From Hyphomicrobiales bacterium (GTDB lineage Bacteria > Pseudomonadota > Alphaproteobacteria > Rhizobiales > Beijerinckiaceae), in the NCBI GenBank assembly GCA_900473415.1, contig UCLR01000033.1, forward strand, positions 5,779 through 47,228: a stretch of 41,450 bases of DNA, in the 5' to 3' direction. Positions 1-7,770 of the stretch are shown piece after piece (position 1 is the stretch's first letter; every line of letters begins with the position of its first letter). The position numbers were made by a program, and so were the translations under genes. Under the pieces are notes generated by a model, which made no database searches, was not told the DNA's origin, and saw only the letters and a program-made list of their open reading frames with translations.

Positions 1-8
1 GTCGTGGG

Positions 9-40
9 TTCCGGGTTCTTCGCTGCGCGAAGCCCCGGAA
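9..40. repeat. Intergenic palindromic repeat beyond phnK
   Basis: An inverted repeat with outer arms TTCCGG (9-14) and CCGGAA (35-40) and inner arms CTTCGC (18-23) and GCGAAG (27-32), followed by TGAC. It lies just past the phnK stop. No T-run follows on the minus strand, so it is as likely a member of the dispersed palindromic family seen at 4792, 6696, 24270 and 37809 as a terminator. The transcript probably continues left towards phnL. Confidence 0.5.
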
Positions 41-58
41 TGACAAAGGGTGATCGCC

Positions 59-865
59 TCACACACTCAGCACCGCCGAGGTGAGAAGCTGCGTATAGGC
101 GTGGTGCGGATCGTCCAGGACCTGGTCGGTCAGGCCCTGCTCGACGACGTGGCCGTCCTTCATCACCATCAGCCGGTCGGTCAGGAGCCGGGCGACCGCG
201 AGGTCGTGGGTGACGATGATCGCGGCCAGTCCAAGGTCGCGCACCAGCACGCGCAGGAGGTCGAGCAGGCGGGCCTGCACCGAGACGTCGAGGCCGCCGG
301 TCGGTTCGTCCATGAAGACGAGGCGCGGCTCGGAGACCAGCACGCGGGCGATCTGCAGGCGCTGCTGCATGCCGCCGGAGAACTGGCGCGGCCGGTCGTC
401 GATGCGGGAGCCGGCGATCTCGACGCGCTGCAGCCAGTCGAGCGCGCGCTCGCGGATCTTGCCGTAATGGCGGTCGCCGCGATCCATCAGTCGCTCGCCG
501 ACATTGCCGCCGGCGGTGACGTCCATGCGCAGGCCGTCACGCGGGTTCTGGTGGACGATGCCCCAGGCGGTGCGCATCAGGCGGCGGCGCTCCTGCTCGG
601 AAACCGAGTAGATGTCGAGCGGCTCGGGCCCGGCCCGGAACAGCACCTCGCCCGCATCCGGCTTGTCGATGCCGGCGAGGCAGCGCAGCAGGGTCGACTT
701 GCCGGAGCCGGATTCGCCGACGATGCCGAGGACCTCGCCCGGCCAGAGGTCGAAGGAGACGTCGGCGCAGCCGATGCGCTCGCCATAGAAGCGACTGACG
801 CCGGAGACGGTGAGCAGGGGCGCGGGCTCAAGCGCAGCGTCGGGGAAGGAGGCGTGGACGGTCAT
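59..865 (-). CDS. phnK: Phosphonate C-P lyase system ABC protein PhnK
   Basis: An ABC-type ATPase of 268 residues. Family knowledge: PhnK docks on PhnJ in the C-P lyase core complex and drives conformational change by ATP hydrolysis; despite its sequence it is not a transporter subunit. Seen here: Walker A GESGSGKST (about residues 50-58), signature FSGGMQQRLQIARVL, Walker B LVFMDEPTGGLD and a switch His in IVTHDLAV. The ATG at 865 overlaps the phnJ stop by 4 bases, which fixes the start; the reading frame stays open upstream but that stretch is an out-of-frame shadow of phnJ. The high similarity to dipeptide-transport ATPases is normal for PhnK, and the position directly after phnJ settles the assignment. 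phnL would be expected next, outside the window. Confidence 0.95.
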   Translation of the reverse strand: MTVHASFPDAALEPAPLLTVSGVSRFYGERIGCADVSFDLWPGEVLGIVGESGSGKSTLLRCLAGIDKPDAGEVLFRAGPEPLDIYSVSEQERRRLMRTAWGIVHQNPRDGLRMDVTAGGNVGERLMDRGDRHYGKIRERALDWLQRVEIAGSRIDDRPRQFSGGMQQRLQIARVLVSEPRLVFMDEPTGGLDVSVQARLLDLLRVLVRDLGLAAIIVTHDLAVARLLTDRLMVMKDGHVVEQGLTDQVLDDPHHAYTQLLTSAVLSV

Positions 866-1785
866 GGCTTCGTCTCCTCGACCAGGCCGGTCAGGGCCGC
901 ATCGCCCAGCATGGCGCCGCGATGGCCCTCCGCCCGGCGTGTCTCGCAATAGTGGCTGTCCGAGCAGACGAACATGCGCGCGCCGCGGTCGTCGATGACG
1001 ACCTCGTCGAGATAGCTGTCGCCCGCGCCGCAAAGCCCGCAGGGCTCGGTCCAGCTCTGGATGCGGAAGGGATGGTCCTCGAAATCGAGGCTCTTCACGC
1101 TGGTGTGCGGCGGGATGGCGTAGATGCGCTTCTCGCGGCCCGCGCCGAAGAGCTGGAGCGCCGGCGACATGTGCATCTTCGGATTGTCGAATTTCGGGAT
1201 GGGCGAGGGCGCCGTGACATAGCGGCCATTGACCAGAACCGGATAATCGTAGGTCGTCGTCACCTCGCCGAAGCGGGCGATGTTCTCGTAGAGCTTGACC
1301 TGCATCAGCCCGTATTCGGCCCAGGCGTGCATCTTGCGGGTCTCGGCCTCGCGTGGCTCGAGCTTGCGCAGCGGCTCAGGCATCGGCACCTGGTAGACGA
1401 TGACCTGGCCGCTCTTCAGCGGCGCCTCCGGGATGCGGTGGCGGGTCTGGATGATCGTCGCCTCCTCCGTCGCCTCGGTGGTGCGGGCATCGGCCGTGCG
1501 CTCGAAGAACTTGCGGATCGAAACGGCGTTGGTGGTGTCGTCGGCGCCCTGGTCGATCACCTTCAGCGCGTCGGACGGGCCGATGATCGCGGCGGTGACC
1601 TGGATGCCACCCGTGCCCCAGCCGCGAGCCAAAGGCATCTCGCGGGAGCCGAAAGGCACCTGATAACCGGGCACCGCGACCGCCTTGAGCAAGGCCCGGC
1701 GGATCATCCGCTTGGTCTGCTCATCGAGATAGGCGTAGTTATAAGCCGGCTTTGTATCTTCTGCCGGAACCTGATGCATGGTCAT
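862..1785 (-). CDS. phnJ: Alpha-D-ribose 1-methylphosphonate 5-phosphate C-P lyase PhnJ
   Basis: The radical-SAM enzyme that breaks the carbon-phosphorus bond of ribose-1-phosphonate 5-phosphate, releasing alkane and a cyclic ribose phosphate. 307 residues. The four cysteines lie at 249, 252, 274 and 280 (CGLC, then C-x5-C in VCSDSHYC), with the same spacing as Cys241, 244, 266 and 272 of the E. coli enzyme. The glycyl-radical glycine of VPGYQVPFG is Gly40 here, equivalent to E. coli Gly32, so the N terminus is eight residues longer. All known catalytic residues are present. The start ATG at 1785 overlaps the phnI stop (ATGA). A second ATG two codons later (1779) is possible. The enzyme is cytoplasmic and forms the core with PhnG, PhnH and PhnI. 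Confidence 0.97.
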   Translation of the reverse strand: MTMHQVPAEDTKPAYNYAYLDEQTKRMIRRALLKAVAVPGYQVPFGSREMPLARGWGTGGIQVTAAIIGPSDALKVIDQGADDTTNAVSIRKFFERTADARTTEATEEATIIQTRHRIPEAPLKSGQVIVYQVPMPEPLRKLEPREAETRKMHAWAEYGLMQVKLYENIARFGEVTTTYDYPVLVNGRYVTAPSPIPKFDNPKMHMSPALQLFGAGREKRIYAIPPHTSVKSLDFEDHPFRIQSWTEPCGLCGAGDSYLDEVVIDDRGARMFVCSDSHYCETRRAEGHRGAMLGDAALTGLVEETKP

Positions 1786-2894
1786 TCCGCGGCCTCCGGC
1801 AGGTCTTCGTTCTGGCGGGCGAGCCGCTCCTCGCGCTCCTTGTGGATGCGGCGGATCAGCTCGAGCTCGCCCTGGAAATCGACGTAATGCGGCAGCTTCA
1901 GATGCTCGACGAAGCCGGCCGCCTCGACATTGTCGGCGTGGTAGAGCACGAACTCGTCCTGCTGCGCCGGGTACACCGCCGCCTCGCCGAACTCGCGGCA
2001 TTTCAGCGACCGGTCGACCAGCGACATCGACATCGCCTTGCGTTCGGCATGGCCGAAGACGAGGCCGTAGCCGCGGGTGAATTGCGGGGCTACGTCCTTC
2101 GAGCCCTGGAACTGGTTGACCATCTGGCATTCGGTCAGGGTGACGTCGCCGAGATCGACCGCGAAGCCGAGTTCTTCGGGGACGAACTCGACGCAGACCT
2201 CGCCGACGCGGACCTCGCCGACGAAGGGGTGGCTGTGGCCGTAGCCGCGCTGCACCGAATAGCCGAGGCCGAGCAGGAAGCCCTCGTCGCCGCGCGCCAT
2301 CGACTGCAGCCGGACGTCACGGCCGGCGGGGAAGGTGATCGAGCCGCGGGTCAGGTCGAAGGGGGCCGGATCGCCTTCCGGCGGCACTTCCGGTTCCATC
2401 AGCCCTTCAGCGCCGAGGATGTCCGGCACACGCGGCATGGCGGCGTCGAGCGGGGCAGGCGCCGTGCGCGGAGTCGCCTCGGATTCCCCGTCCATCAGCG
2501 CGAAATCGAAGAGGCGGTGGGTGTAGTCATAGGTCGGCCCGAGCACTTGGCCGCCGGGCAGGTCCTTGTAGGTCGCCGAGATGCGGCGCCGGATCGCCAT
2601 GGCGGCGGTGTCGACCGGCTCGGAGGAGCCGAAGCGCGGCAGGGTGGTGCGATAGGCGCGCATCAGGAAGGCGCCCTCGATCACGTCACCCTGCGACTGC
2701 TTCAGCGCCAGCGCGGCGAGGTCCATGTCGTAGAGCGACCCCTCGTTCATCACGCGGGCGCAGGCCAGCGCCTGTTGCTCGCGGATCTGGGCGACGGTGA
2801 TTTCCGGCACCGTCGGGTCACCGCGGCGGGCTTCCGCGACGAGATCGTGCGTGGCGAGGATCGCGGCCTCGCCGCCTTTGACTGCGACGTACAT
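1782..2894 (-). CDS. phnI: C-P lyase complex subunit PhnI (ribose phosphonate synthesis)
   Basis: 370 residues, near the usual length of PhnI. Family knowledge: PhnI, helped by PhnG, PhnH and PhnL, displaces adenine from ATP with the phosphonate to give ribose-1-phosphonate 5-triphosphate, and it sits at the centre of the core complex. The N terminus MYVAVKGGEAAI and internal stretches such as RGYGHSHPFVGEVRVGE and LPHYVDFQGELELIRRIHKER are typical of the family. The start at 2894 shares one base with the phnH stop (TAATG), and the end overlaps phnJ by 4 bases, so translation is coupled on both sides. The open frame extends further upstream to 3260 but that part only mirrors phnH in another frame. 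Confidence 0.96.
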   Translation of the reverse strand: MYVAVKGGEAAILATHDLVAEARRGDPTVPEITVAQIREQQALACARVMNEGSLYDMDLAALALKQSQGDVIEGAFLMRAYRTTLPRFGSSEPVDTAAMAIRRRISATYKDLPGGQVLGPTYDYTHRLFDFALMDGESEATPRTAPAPLDAAMPRVPDILGAEGLMEPEVPPEGDPAPFDLTRGSITFPAGRDVRLQSMARGDEGFLLGLGYSVQRGYGHSHPFVGEVRVGEVCVEFVPEELGFAVDLGDVTLTECQMVNQFQGSKDVAPQFTRGYGLVFGHAERKAMSMSLVDRSLKCREFGEAAVYPAQQDEFVLYHADNVEAAGFVEHLKLPHYVDFQGELELIRRIHKEREERLARQNEDLPEAAE

Positions 2895-3496
2895 TAGCGG
2901 GCCTCCTCGATCCGGGTGGAACGCGGCAGGCCGAGCATGCCGTCGCCATGGCAGAGCACGAGATCGACGCCGAGCGGGTAGAGCGCGGCGTTCTCCTCCA
3001 ACTCGGCCCAGATGCCGGCGCGCAGCCCGTTCGGGGCGATGTCGCGGGTGCCGGGGATGCCGGGGCCGGAGAGCGTGACTCCTGCGCCGCCTTCGAGCGC
3101 CGCGCCCTGCACCAGCACCGTGGCGGAGCGGTCCGGGAACTGGTCGTTGCCAGGGTTGAAGGCCGCCAGCGTCGGCTCCGCAGCGGTGCCGTCGATGACC
3201 GCGAAGGTGGCCTGGCCCGGCTCCGCGACCAGCGTCACGCCGCAATGGAAGCGCAGCCACTGGCCGGCAGGGCCGTCGCGCAGGGCCTGCGGCAGCCAGA
3301 CCGGCGTCTCGTAATCGGCGAGCGCCAGGAGGGCGATGGCCGTCGCGGCCTCCATCCCTTCCGGCGGCGTGATGTCGCCATCGACGCGTCGCAGCGTGCC
3401 GGGCTCGGAAAGGGCGTCAAGCAGGGCGCGGAAGGCGGCCTGCGACTGGAAGACCGGATCGGAGAAGCCGGGAGCGATCATATTCTGCGCCGACAT
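2894..3496 (-). CDS. phnH: C-P lyase complex subunit PhnH
   Basis: A subunit of the PhnGHIJ core complex, 200 residues from the ATG at 3496. Family knowledge: PhnH has a PLP-transferase-like fold without the cofactor site and forms a dimer at the core. Diagnostic stretches are the N-terminal GFSDPVFQSQAAFRALLDALSEPG region, LALADYETPVWLP in the middle, and LCHGDGMLGLPRSTRIEEA near the C terminus. The phnG stop and this ATG overlap as TGATG. A GTG immediately upstream (3497-3499) is an alternative start giving one extra residue and a 4-base overlap. Confidence 0.95.
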   Translation of the reverse strand: MSAQNMIAPGFSDPVFQSQAAFRALLDALSEPGTLRRVDGDITPPEGMEAATAIALLALADYETPVWLPQALRDGPAGQWLRFHCGVTLVAEPGQATFAVIDGTAAEPTLAAFNPGNDQFPDRSATVLVQGAALEGGAGVTLSGPGIPGTRDIAPNGLRAGIWAELEENAALYPLGVDLVLCHGDGMLGLPRSTRIEEAR

Positions 3497-3927
3497 CACT
3501 CGCCCCTGACCATCGTGAAGAAATCGACCTTCGTGGCGGCTGCCTTGCGGGAGGCGAGCTCGCGCGCTGCCGCTTGGCCTCGCGCCAGTGCGGCGATGCC
3601 CTGATGCAGCGCGCTGTCTTCGGCCTCGTCCTGAAGCCGCGCGTCCAGCAGGGCGGCGAGGCGCGCCTTGCGGCCGTCGCGGCCGAGCGCATAGGAGAAG
3701 CCCATCCGGCCGCCGGCCAGCCGCACGACGCAGCGTGTGACGGTGGCCTCGCCCAGGTTGAAGCGCTGGCCGGCGCCGCCAGCGCGCCCTTCGAGCATCA
3801 CGGTGCCGGTCTCGGGCGCCTTCAGCAGCTCGTGCTGCGGTGGCGCGCCGAGCAGGGCCTCGATCTCGGCGCGGGAAGCGCGCGCCAGCGTCGCCATCCA
3901 GCGCTGCCTCGGGGTTTTCTCGCTCAT
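3496..3927 (-). CDS. phnG: C-P lyase complex subunit PhnG
   Basis: First gene of the C-P lyase operon, 143 residues. Family knowledge: PhnG is a small subunit of the core complex that assists PhnI in forming the ribose phosphonate. The typical N terminus RQRWMATLARASRAEIEALL, the GFSYALGRDGRKARLAALLDA stretch and the C-terminal TKVDFFTMVRG are all present. The gene is divergent from phnF, with 89 bp between their starts; this gap contains three HutC-type operator octamers, so phnG-K expression is most likely repressed by PhnF. Confidence 0.95.
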   Translation of the reverse strand: MSEKTPRQRWMATLARASRAEIEALLGAPPQHELLKAPETGTVMLEGRAGGAGQRFNLGEATVTRCVVRLAGGRMGFSYALGRDGRKARLAALLDARLQDEAEDSALHQGIAALARGQAAARELASRKAAATKVDFFTMVRGE

Positions 3928-3954
3928 CGGCTGCCGCTCACTGGTTATCTCTCA

Positions 3955-3998
3955 ATGTCTAGACTATAATAGTCTAGACATCGCCAAAAGGTCTATAC
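3955..3998. promoter_or_regulatory. Triple PhnF (HutC-type) operator between phnG and phnF
   Basis: Three octamers fit the HutC-subfamily GntR consensus GT-N-TA-N-AC: GTCTAGAC at 3957-3964, GTCTAGAC at 3972-3979 and GTCTATAC at 3991-3998. The first two lie inside a perfect 27-bp palindrome (3955-3981) with 13-bp arms (ATGTCTAGACTAT) around a central A at 3968. Octamer starts are 15 and 19 bp apart. The adjacent phnF encodes a HutC-type regulator, so autoregulation together with control of phnG-K is the natural reading. Binding itself is inferred. Confidence 0.8.
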
Positions 3999-4016
3999 AT
4001 TTCGGATGAAATTTTG

Positions 4017-4778
4017 ATGACGGATGTGACGGAAGCGCCGGCGGATGCGGTGACTGACCGCGACAGCGGCACGGCCTGGCGACGTATCGCCGATGGGCTG
4101 GCGCAGGCGATCGCGCGGGGCGAATACCAGCCGGGAGACACGCTGCCGGCCTCGGTCGCGCTGGCGGAACAACACGGAGTGCATCGCCACACGGTGCGGC
4201 AGGCCTTCCGGCACCTCGCCGAGCAGGGCCTGGTGACGGTTTCGCGCGGGCGGGGCACGCAGGTCACTGCGCCGCGGGTGCCTTATCCGATCGGCCGGCG
4301 CGTCAGCATGCGGGCGAATTTCGGCAAGCTCGGCATCGAGGCTTCGAGCCGGACGCTGTCGACGGTCGCGGTCGAGGGCGAGGCGGAAACCTGCCGCGTG
4401 CTCGGGCTGACGGTCGGCAGCCGGCTCTGGCGTGTCGAGGGCCTGAGCCTCGCTGACGGCGTGCCGATGGGCACGGGCACGCATTGGCTCTCAGTCGAGC
4501 GCTTCCCGGAATTCGATCGGGCCTTCCGCGAGGCGGGCGCTTCCATCACCGCTGCTTTCAAGGCCTATGGGATCACGGACTATGTGCGGCTTTCGACGCG
4601 GCTGACGGCGCGGCTCGCCGATGAACGCGAGGCCGAACTGCTCGGCATCGCGCCGGAGGCGGCGGTGATGGTCTCGACCGCTGTCGACGCGCTGCCGGAC
4701 CTGACGCCGATCCATCTGGTCAGCAGCGTCTTCGCCGGCGAGCGGATGGAAATGGTGATCGAGCCGTTCAAGGAGTGA
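4017..4778 (+). CDS. phnF: Phosphonate metabolism transcriptional regulator PhnF (GntR/HutC)
   Basis: A 253-residue repressor with an N-terminal winged helix (about residues 18-85: WRRIADGLAQAIARGEYQPGDTLP, then HRHTVRQAFRHLAEQGLV) and a C-terminal UTRA ligand-binding domain (about 95-250). PhnF-type regulators of this family control phosphonate genes. The gene is divergent from phnG and the shared gap holds three matching operators. The ATG at 4017 is chosen over the TTG one codon earlier (4014). The third octamer ends 18 bases before the start, so repressor bound there would block its own transcription. The effector is unknown from sequence. The gene converges on phnE2. Confidence 0.92.
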   Translation: MTDVTEAPADAVTDRDSGTAWRRIADGLAQAIARGEYQPGDTLPASVALAEQHGVHRHTVRQAFRHLAEQGLVTVSRGRGTQVTAPRVPYPIGRRVSMRANFGKLGIEASSRTLSTVAVEGEAETCRVLGLTVGSRLWRVEGLSLADGVPMGTGTHWLSVERFPEFDRAFREAGASITAAFKAYGITDYVRLSTRLTARLADEREAELLGIAPEAAVMVSTAVDALPDLTPIHLVSSVFAGERMEMVIEPFKE

Positions 4779-4791
4779 GGCGCTCCCGTCC

Positions 4792-4876
4792 TTCTCGGGC
4801 TTGACCCCAAGCATCTCGTGCCAAGGGAGGCTCTGGCGCCTCCTTCTGGCTGCGATTCTCGGGTCAAGGCCGAGAA
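4792..4876. repeat. Dispersed palindromic repeat between phnF and phnE2
   Basis: Sixteen-base arms, TTCTCGGGCTTGACCC (4792-4807) and its complement with one mismatch (4861-4876), enclose a second hairpin, GGAGGC (4826-4831) and GCCTCC (4838-4843). It fills the 110-bp gap between the two convergent genes and could end transcripts from both sides. The motifs TCTCGGG, TTGACCC and GCATCTCGTG recur in other gaps of the window. Confidence 0.65.
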
Positions 4877-4888
4877 TGACGTGCCCTG

Positions 4889-5758
4889 TCAGATCGCCCG
4901 CTTGCCGATGATCGCGAAGCGCAGCTTATTCGACAGGAAGTCGATGGCCGAGACCGCGACGAGGATCAGCAGGATCAGGAAGGAGACCTGCTGCCATTCC
5001 AGCGTGCGGATCGCCTCGGCGAGATGCACGCCGATGCCGCCGGCGCCGACGATGCCGATGATGGTCGAGGAGCGGGTGTTCGACTCGATGAAGTAGAGCA
5101 CCTGGCTCGCCATCACCGGCAGCACCTGCGGCAGCAGGCCGAAGCGGATCTCGTGCGCCTTGCTGCCGCCGACCGAGGCGACGCCTTCGACCGCCTTGCG
5201 GTCGGCGGCCTCGATCGCTTCCGAATAGAGCTTGCCGAAAGAGCCGAAATCGCTGGTCATGATCGCGAGCATGCCGGCGAAGGGCCCCAGGCCCACGACA
5301 TTCACCCAGATCAGCGCCCAGATCAGCGCGTCGACGCCACGCACCGTGTCGAGCGAACGGCGGGCGAGGAAATGCACGATGCGGTTGGCCACGACATTGC
5401 GCGCCGCGATGAAGCCGAAAGGCAGGGCGAGCGTCGCCGCCAGGACCGTGCCGAGGAACGCGATCGCCACCGTCTCGAACAGCGACTGGACGAAGAGCAG
5501 CGTGCGCGCCCAGGAGCCGGGATCGGGCGGCAGCATCAGGGCGACGAAGGTGCCGAGATTGCCGAAGCCGGCAAGGAACCTCCACAGCGTGGTCTCGAGC
5601 GTCGAGAGCCCGTAGAGAAAGAGGCCGAGCAGGACGGCGACGGTGCCGATGGTGGCGAGCTTCGTCTGCAGCGAGCCACGGATTGCGCCCTGATGGCGGC
5701 TGACGATGCCGGCGCGCTCGGCGGCGGAGAGGGCAATGCCGGAGGAAGCGGCAGTCAT
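4889..5758 (-). CDS. phnE: Phosphonate ABC transporter permease PhnE (second copy)
   Basis: A 289-residue inner-membrane permease, the last gene of phnCDEE. It has several hydrophobic segments (for example LATIGTVAVLLGLFLYGL and the C-terminal VSFLILLILVAVSAIDFL) and the cytoplasmic EAA-type loop around GGSKAHEIRFGLLPQVLPV followed by GIVGAGGIGVHL, where the PhnC ATPase docks. The start ATG at 5758 overlaps the previous permease stop (ATGA), giving coupled translation. It is homologous to the upstream permease but clearly diverged, so the pair probably forms a heterodimeric channel, as is usual where two phnE genes occur. The gene ends 110 bp from the convergent phnF. Confidence 0.93.
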   Translation of the reverse strand: MTAASSGIALSAAERAGIVSRHQGAIRGSLQTKLATIGTVAVLLGLFLYGLSTLETTLWRFLAGFGNLGTFVALMLPPDPGSWARTLLFVQSLFETVAIAFLGTVLAATLALPFGFIAARNVVANRIVHFLARRSLDTVRGVDALIWALIWVNVVGLGPFAGMLAIMTSDFGSFGKLYSEAIEAADRKAVEGVASVGGSKAHEIRFGLLPQVLPVMASQVLYFIESNTRSSTIIGIVGAGGIGVHLAEAIRTLEWQQVSFLILLILVAVSAIDFLSNKLRFAIIGKRAI

Positions 5759-6636
5759 CGGCTGTGCTCCAGGCTGAGGAGGGCGTGGCGCAGCCGCTCG
5801 GTGCCGAAGTCGATCAGCATCACCGCGATGATGATCAGCAGCAGGATGGCGCTGACGTCGGTGAAGTAGAACTTGCGGATGGCCTCGATCAGGTCCTGGC
5901 CGATGCCGCCGGCGCCGACGAAGCCCATGATCGAGGCCCCACGGACGTTGATCTCGAAGCGCAGCAGGGAATAGCTGGCAAAGTTGGAAAGCACCTGCGG
6001 CACGACGGCGAAGCGCACGACCTGCCACCAGCTGCCGCCGGTCGCGGTGACGCCGTCGACCGGCTTCAGGTCGATGTTCTCGACCACCTCGGAGAAGAGC
6101 TTGCCGAGCGCGCCCATGGTGTGGATCGCGATGGCGAGCACACCGGGCAAGGGGCCGAGGCCGAAGGCGATGACGAAGATCAGCGCGAAGACGATCTCGG
6201 GGACCGTGCGGCAGAATTCGAGAAAGCGGCGGACGGTGAAGCGCAGCCAGCGGGCGCGGCCGAGATTGGCGGCCGCCGCGAAGCAGAGCAGGAAGGCGCC
6301 GACAGAGCCGAGCACGGTGCCGACATAGGCGATGACCACGGTCTGCCAGAGCAGCTTCAGCCAGCCCTTCCAGCCCCAGTACCATTCGGCGATGTCGGAG
6401 CCCAGTGTCGCCAGCCGCAGCGTCGGCAACGTGTCGCGGATGTATTTCGGGAAGCGGCCGATATTTTCGATGAACTTGGCGAGGTCGACCTCGGACCCAC
6501 GGGCGGCGAGCAGCACGCAGACGACGAAGACGGCGATGCCGATCAGGGTCTGGCGGCGCTTGGCCCCGGCGGCCTGCTGGTAGGTTTCGGCATGGGCGGC
6601 GATGGCAGGGTCGTTGCGGTCGATCGCGAGGGTCAT
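5755..6636 (-). CDS. phnE: Phosphonate ABC transporter permease PhnE (first copy)
   Basis: A 293-residue permease of the phosphonate importer. Visible features are an early membrane segment (LIGIAVFVVCVLLAARG), the DxAEWYWGWKGWLKLLWQTVVIAYVGTVLG region typical of the family, and the EAA loop GGSWWQVVRFAVVPQVLSN followed by GFVGAGGIGQDL. The start is placed at the ATG at 6636, which has GGAAG about 9 bases upstream; the frame is open eight more codons. It overlaps the second permease by 4 bases. A 140-bp gap with palindromic repeats separates it from phnD, so expression relative to phnD may be reduced. Confidence 0.93.
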   Translation of the reverse strand: MTLAIDRNDPAIAAHAETYQQAAGAKRRQTLIGIAVFVVCVLLAARGSEVDLAKFIENIGRFPKYIRDTLPTLRLATLGSDIAEWYWGWKGWLKLLWQTVVIAYVGTVLGSVGAFLLCFAAAANLGRARWLRFTVRRFLEFCRTVPEIVFALIFVIAFGLGPLPGVLAIAIHTMGALGKLFSEVVENIDLKPVDGVTATGGSWWQVVRFAVVPQVLSNFASYSLLRFEINVRGASIMGFVGAGGIGQDLIEAIRKFYFTDVSAILLLIIIAVMLIDFGTERLRHALLSLEHSR

Positions 6637-6695
6637 GGAGAGGCGCTTCCGAGAGGCCACGGGACCGGCTGGCGCCGGCCCCGGACAAGGGCGTC

Positions 6696-6764
6696 ATTCT
6701 CGGGCGAAGCGAAGCGCAGACCCGAGAATCTCTGGCAAGAGATGCCCGGGTCAGGCCCGGGCAT
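6696..6764. repeat. Two palindromic hairpins between phnD and phnE
   Basis: Arms ATTCTCGGG (6696-6704) and CCCGAGAAT (6721-6729), then ATGCCCGGG (6742-6750) and CCCGGGCAT (6756-6764) around TCAGG. Both stems are perfect over 9 bp. They sit inside the phnCDEE transcription unit, immediately after the phnD stop, where such a structure commonly stabilises the upstream binding-protein message. They belong to the same dispersed family as 4792-4876. Confidence 0.65.
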
Positions 6765-6776
6765 GGCGGCGGCCGA

Positions 6777-7691
6777 TTACGACGCCTTCTTCTTGCGCAG
6801 GTCGTCGACGAACTTGTTCAGCTCGATGATCGGGTCGTAAGCCTTGTTGTCGACGGCGACGAGCGGGCCCTGCTTGCCTTCATAGATCTTGTCGAAGGCG
6901 GCCTTGTCCTTGGTGGCGAGGTTGAGGACCGCGTCGCGGATCTTGGCCTTCAGCTCTTCCGGCAGATCCGAGAGATACGCCATCGGCGAGTTCACGATCT
7001 GCTCGGACTTGTAGATGATGCGGAAGTCCTCGGCCTTGACCATGTTCTTGCGGGCCATGCGCAGCAGGTTCGACTCGTTCTCGTCGTTCCACCAGTTGGC
7101 CGCGATGTCGACGGTGCCCTGCTGCAGGGCGATGACCGCGTTCTCGTGGCTGCCGGTGTAGACGACCTTGGAGAAGAAGCCCTCCGGATCGATCTTCATG
7201 CTGTTCAGCGCGAAGCGCGGCACGTTGTTGCCCGAGGTCGAGTTCGGGTCGACGAGGCCGAGGTTCTTGCCCTTCAGGTCCTCGATCTTCTGGTAGGGCG
7301 AGTCCTTCTTCACATAGAAGACCGAGTAGTAGCCCTTGGTGCCGTCGAGGTTGGTCTCGATCGCGAAGGCGTCGGTCTTGGCGCCGACCATGCGGGCGCG
7401 GGCAAAGGAGGCCGGGCCGTACATGCCGATGTGGATGTTGCCGGCGCGCTGACCCTCGATGATCGCGGCGTAGTCATTGGCGATGCGCAGCGTGACCTTG
7501 GTGCCGAGCTCCTTCGCGAGATAGTTCACGAAGGGGGTGTAGCGCTCGACGACGCCCGAAGCGTTCTCTGCCGGGATGATCGCGAAGATCAGCTCCGGAT
7601 ACTTGGCCTTCCAGTCCTGCGCGAAGGCAGGCGTCGCGGCGGCGGCGAGGCCGGCGGCGGCAAGCTTGAGGGTATGGCGACGGGTCAGCAT
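6777..7691 (-). CDS. phnD: Phosphonate ABC transporter substrate-binding protein PhnD
   Basis: A 304-residue periplasmic binding protein that captures phosphonates (or phosphate esters and phosphite in some relatives) and delivers them to PhnE. The leader MLTRRHTLKLAAAGLAAAATPAFAQ ends in a clear AFA-Q cleavage site and has a twin-arginine-like RRHTLK. Family stretches are ELIFAIIPAENASGVVERY near the mature N terminus, DYAAIIEGQRAGNIHIGMYGP, and LVDPNSTSGNNVPRFAL, the ligand-contact loop of the family. The ATG at 7691 has AGGAG upstream; the frame is open further but lacks a better start. phnC lies 79 bp upstream. Substrate preference cannot be read from sequence. Confidence 0.94.
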   Translation of the reverse strand: MLTRRHTLKLAAAGLAAAATPAFAQDWKAKYPELIFAIIPAENASGVVERYTPFVNYLAKELGTKVTLRIANDYAAIIEGQRAGNIHIGMYGPASFARARMVGAKTDAFAIETNLDGTKGYYSVFYVKKDSPYQKIEDLKGKNLGLVDPNSTSGNNVPRFALNSMKIDPEGFFSKVVYTGSHENAVIALQQGTVDIAANWWNDENESNLLRMARKNMVKAEDFRIIYKSEQIVNSPMAYLSDLPEELKAKIRDAVLNLATKDKAAFDKIYEGKQGPLVAVDNKAYDPIIELNKFVDDLRKKKAS

Positions 7692-7770
7692 CTGGTCTGC
7701 TCCTTTGGCTGTCGGGATGCTCTGCTCGCGGCGGCGGCCTTTGGGCGCGCGCCGGCGATCTTTCAGGTCG

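Noticed and set aside
2895..3260. N-terminal extension of phnI
   Set aside because: The extra residues are an out-of-frame reading of phnH, and the TAATG overlap at 2894 marks the true start.
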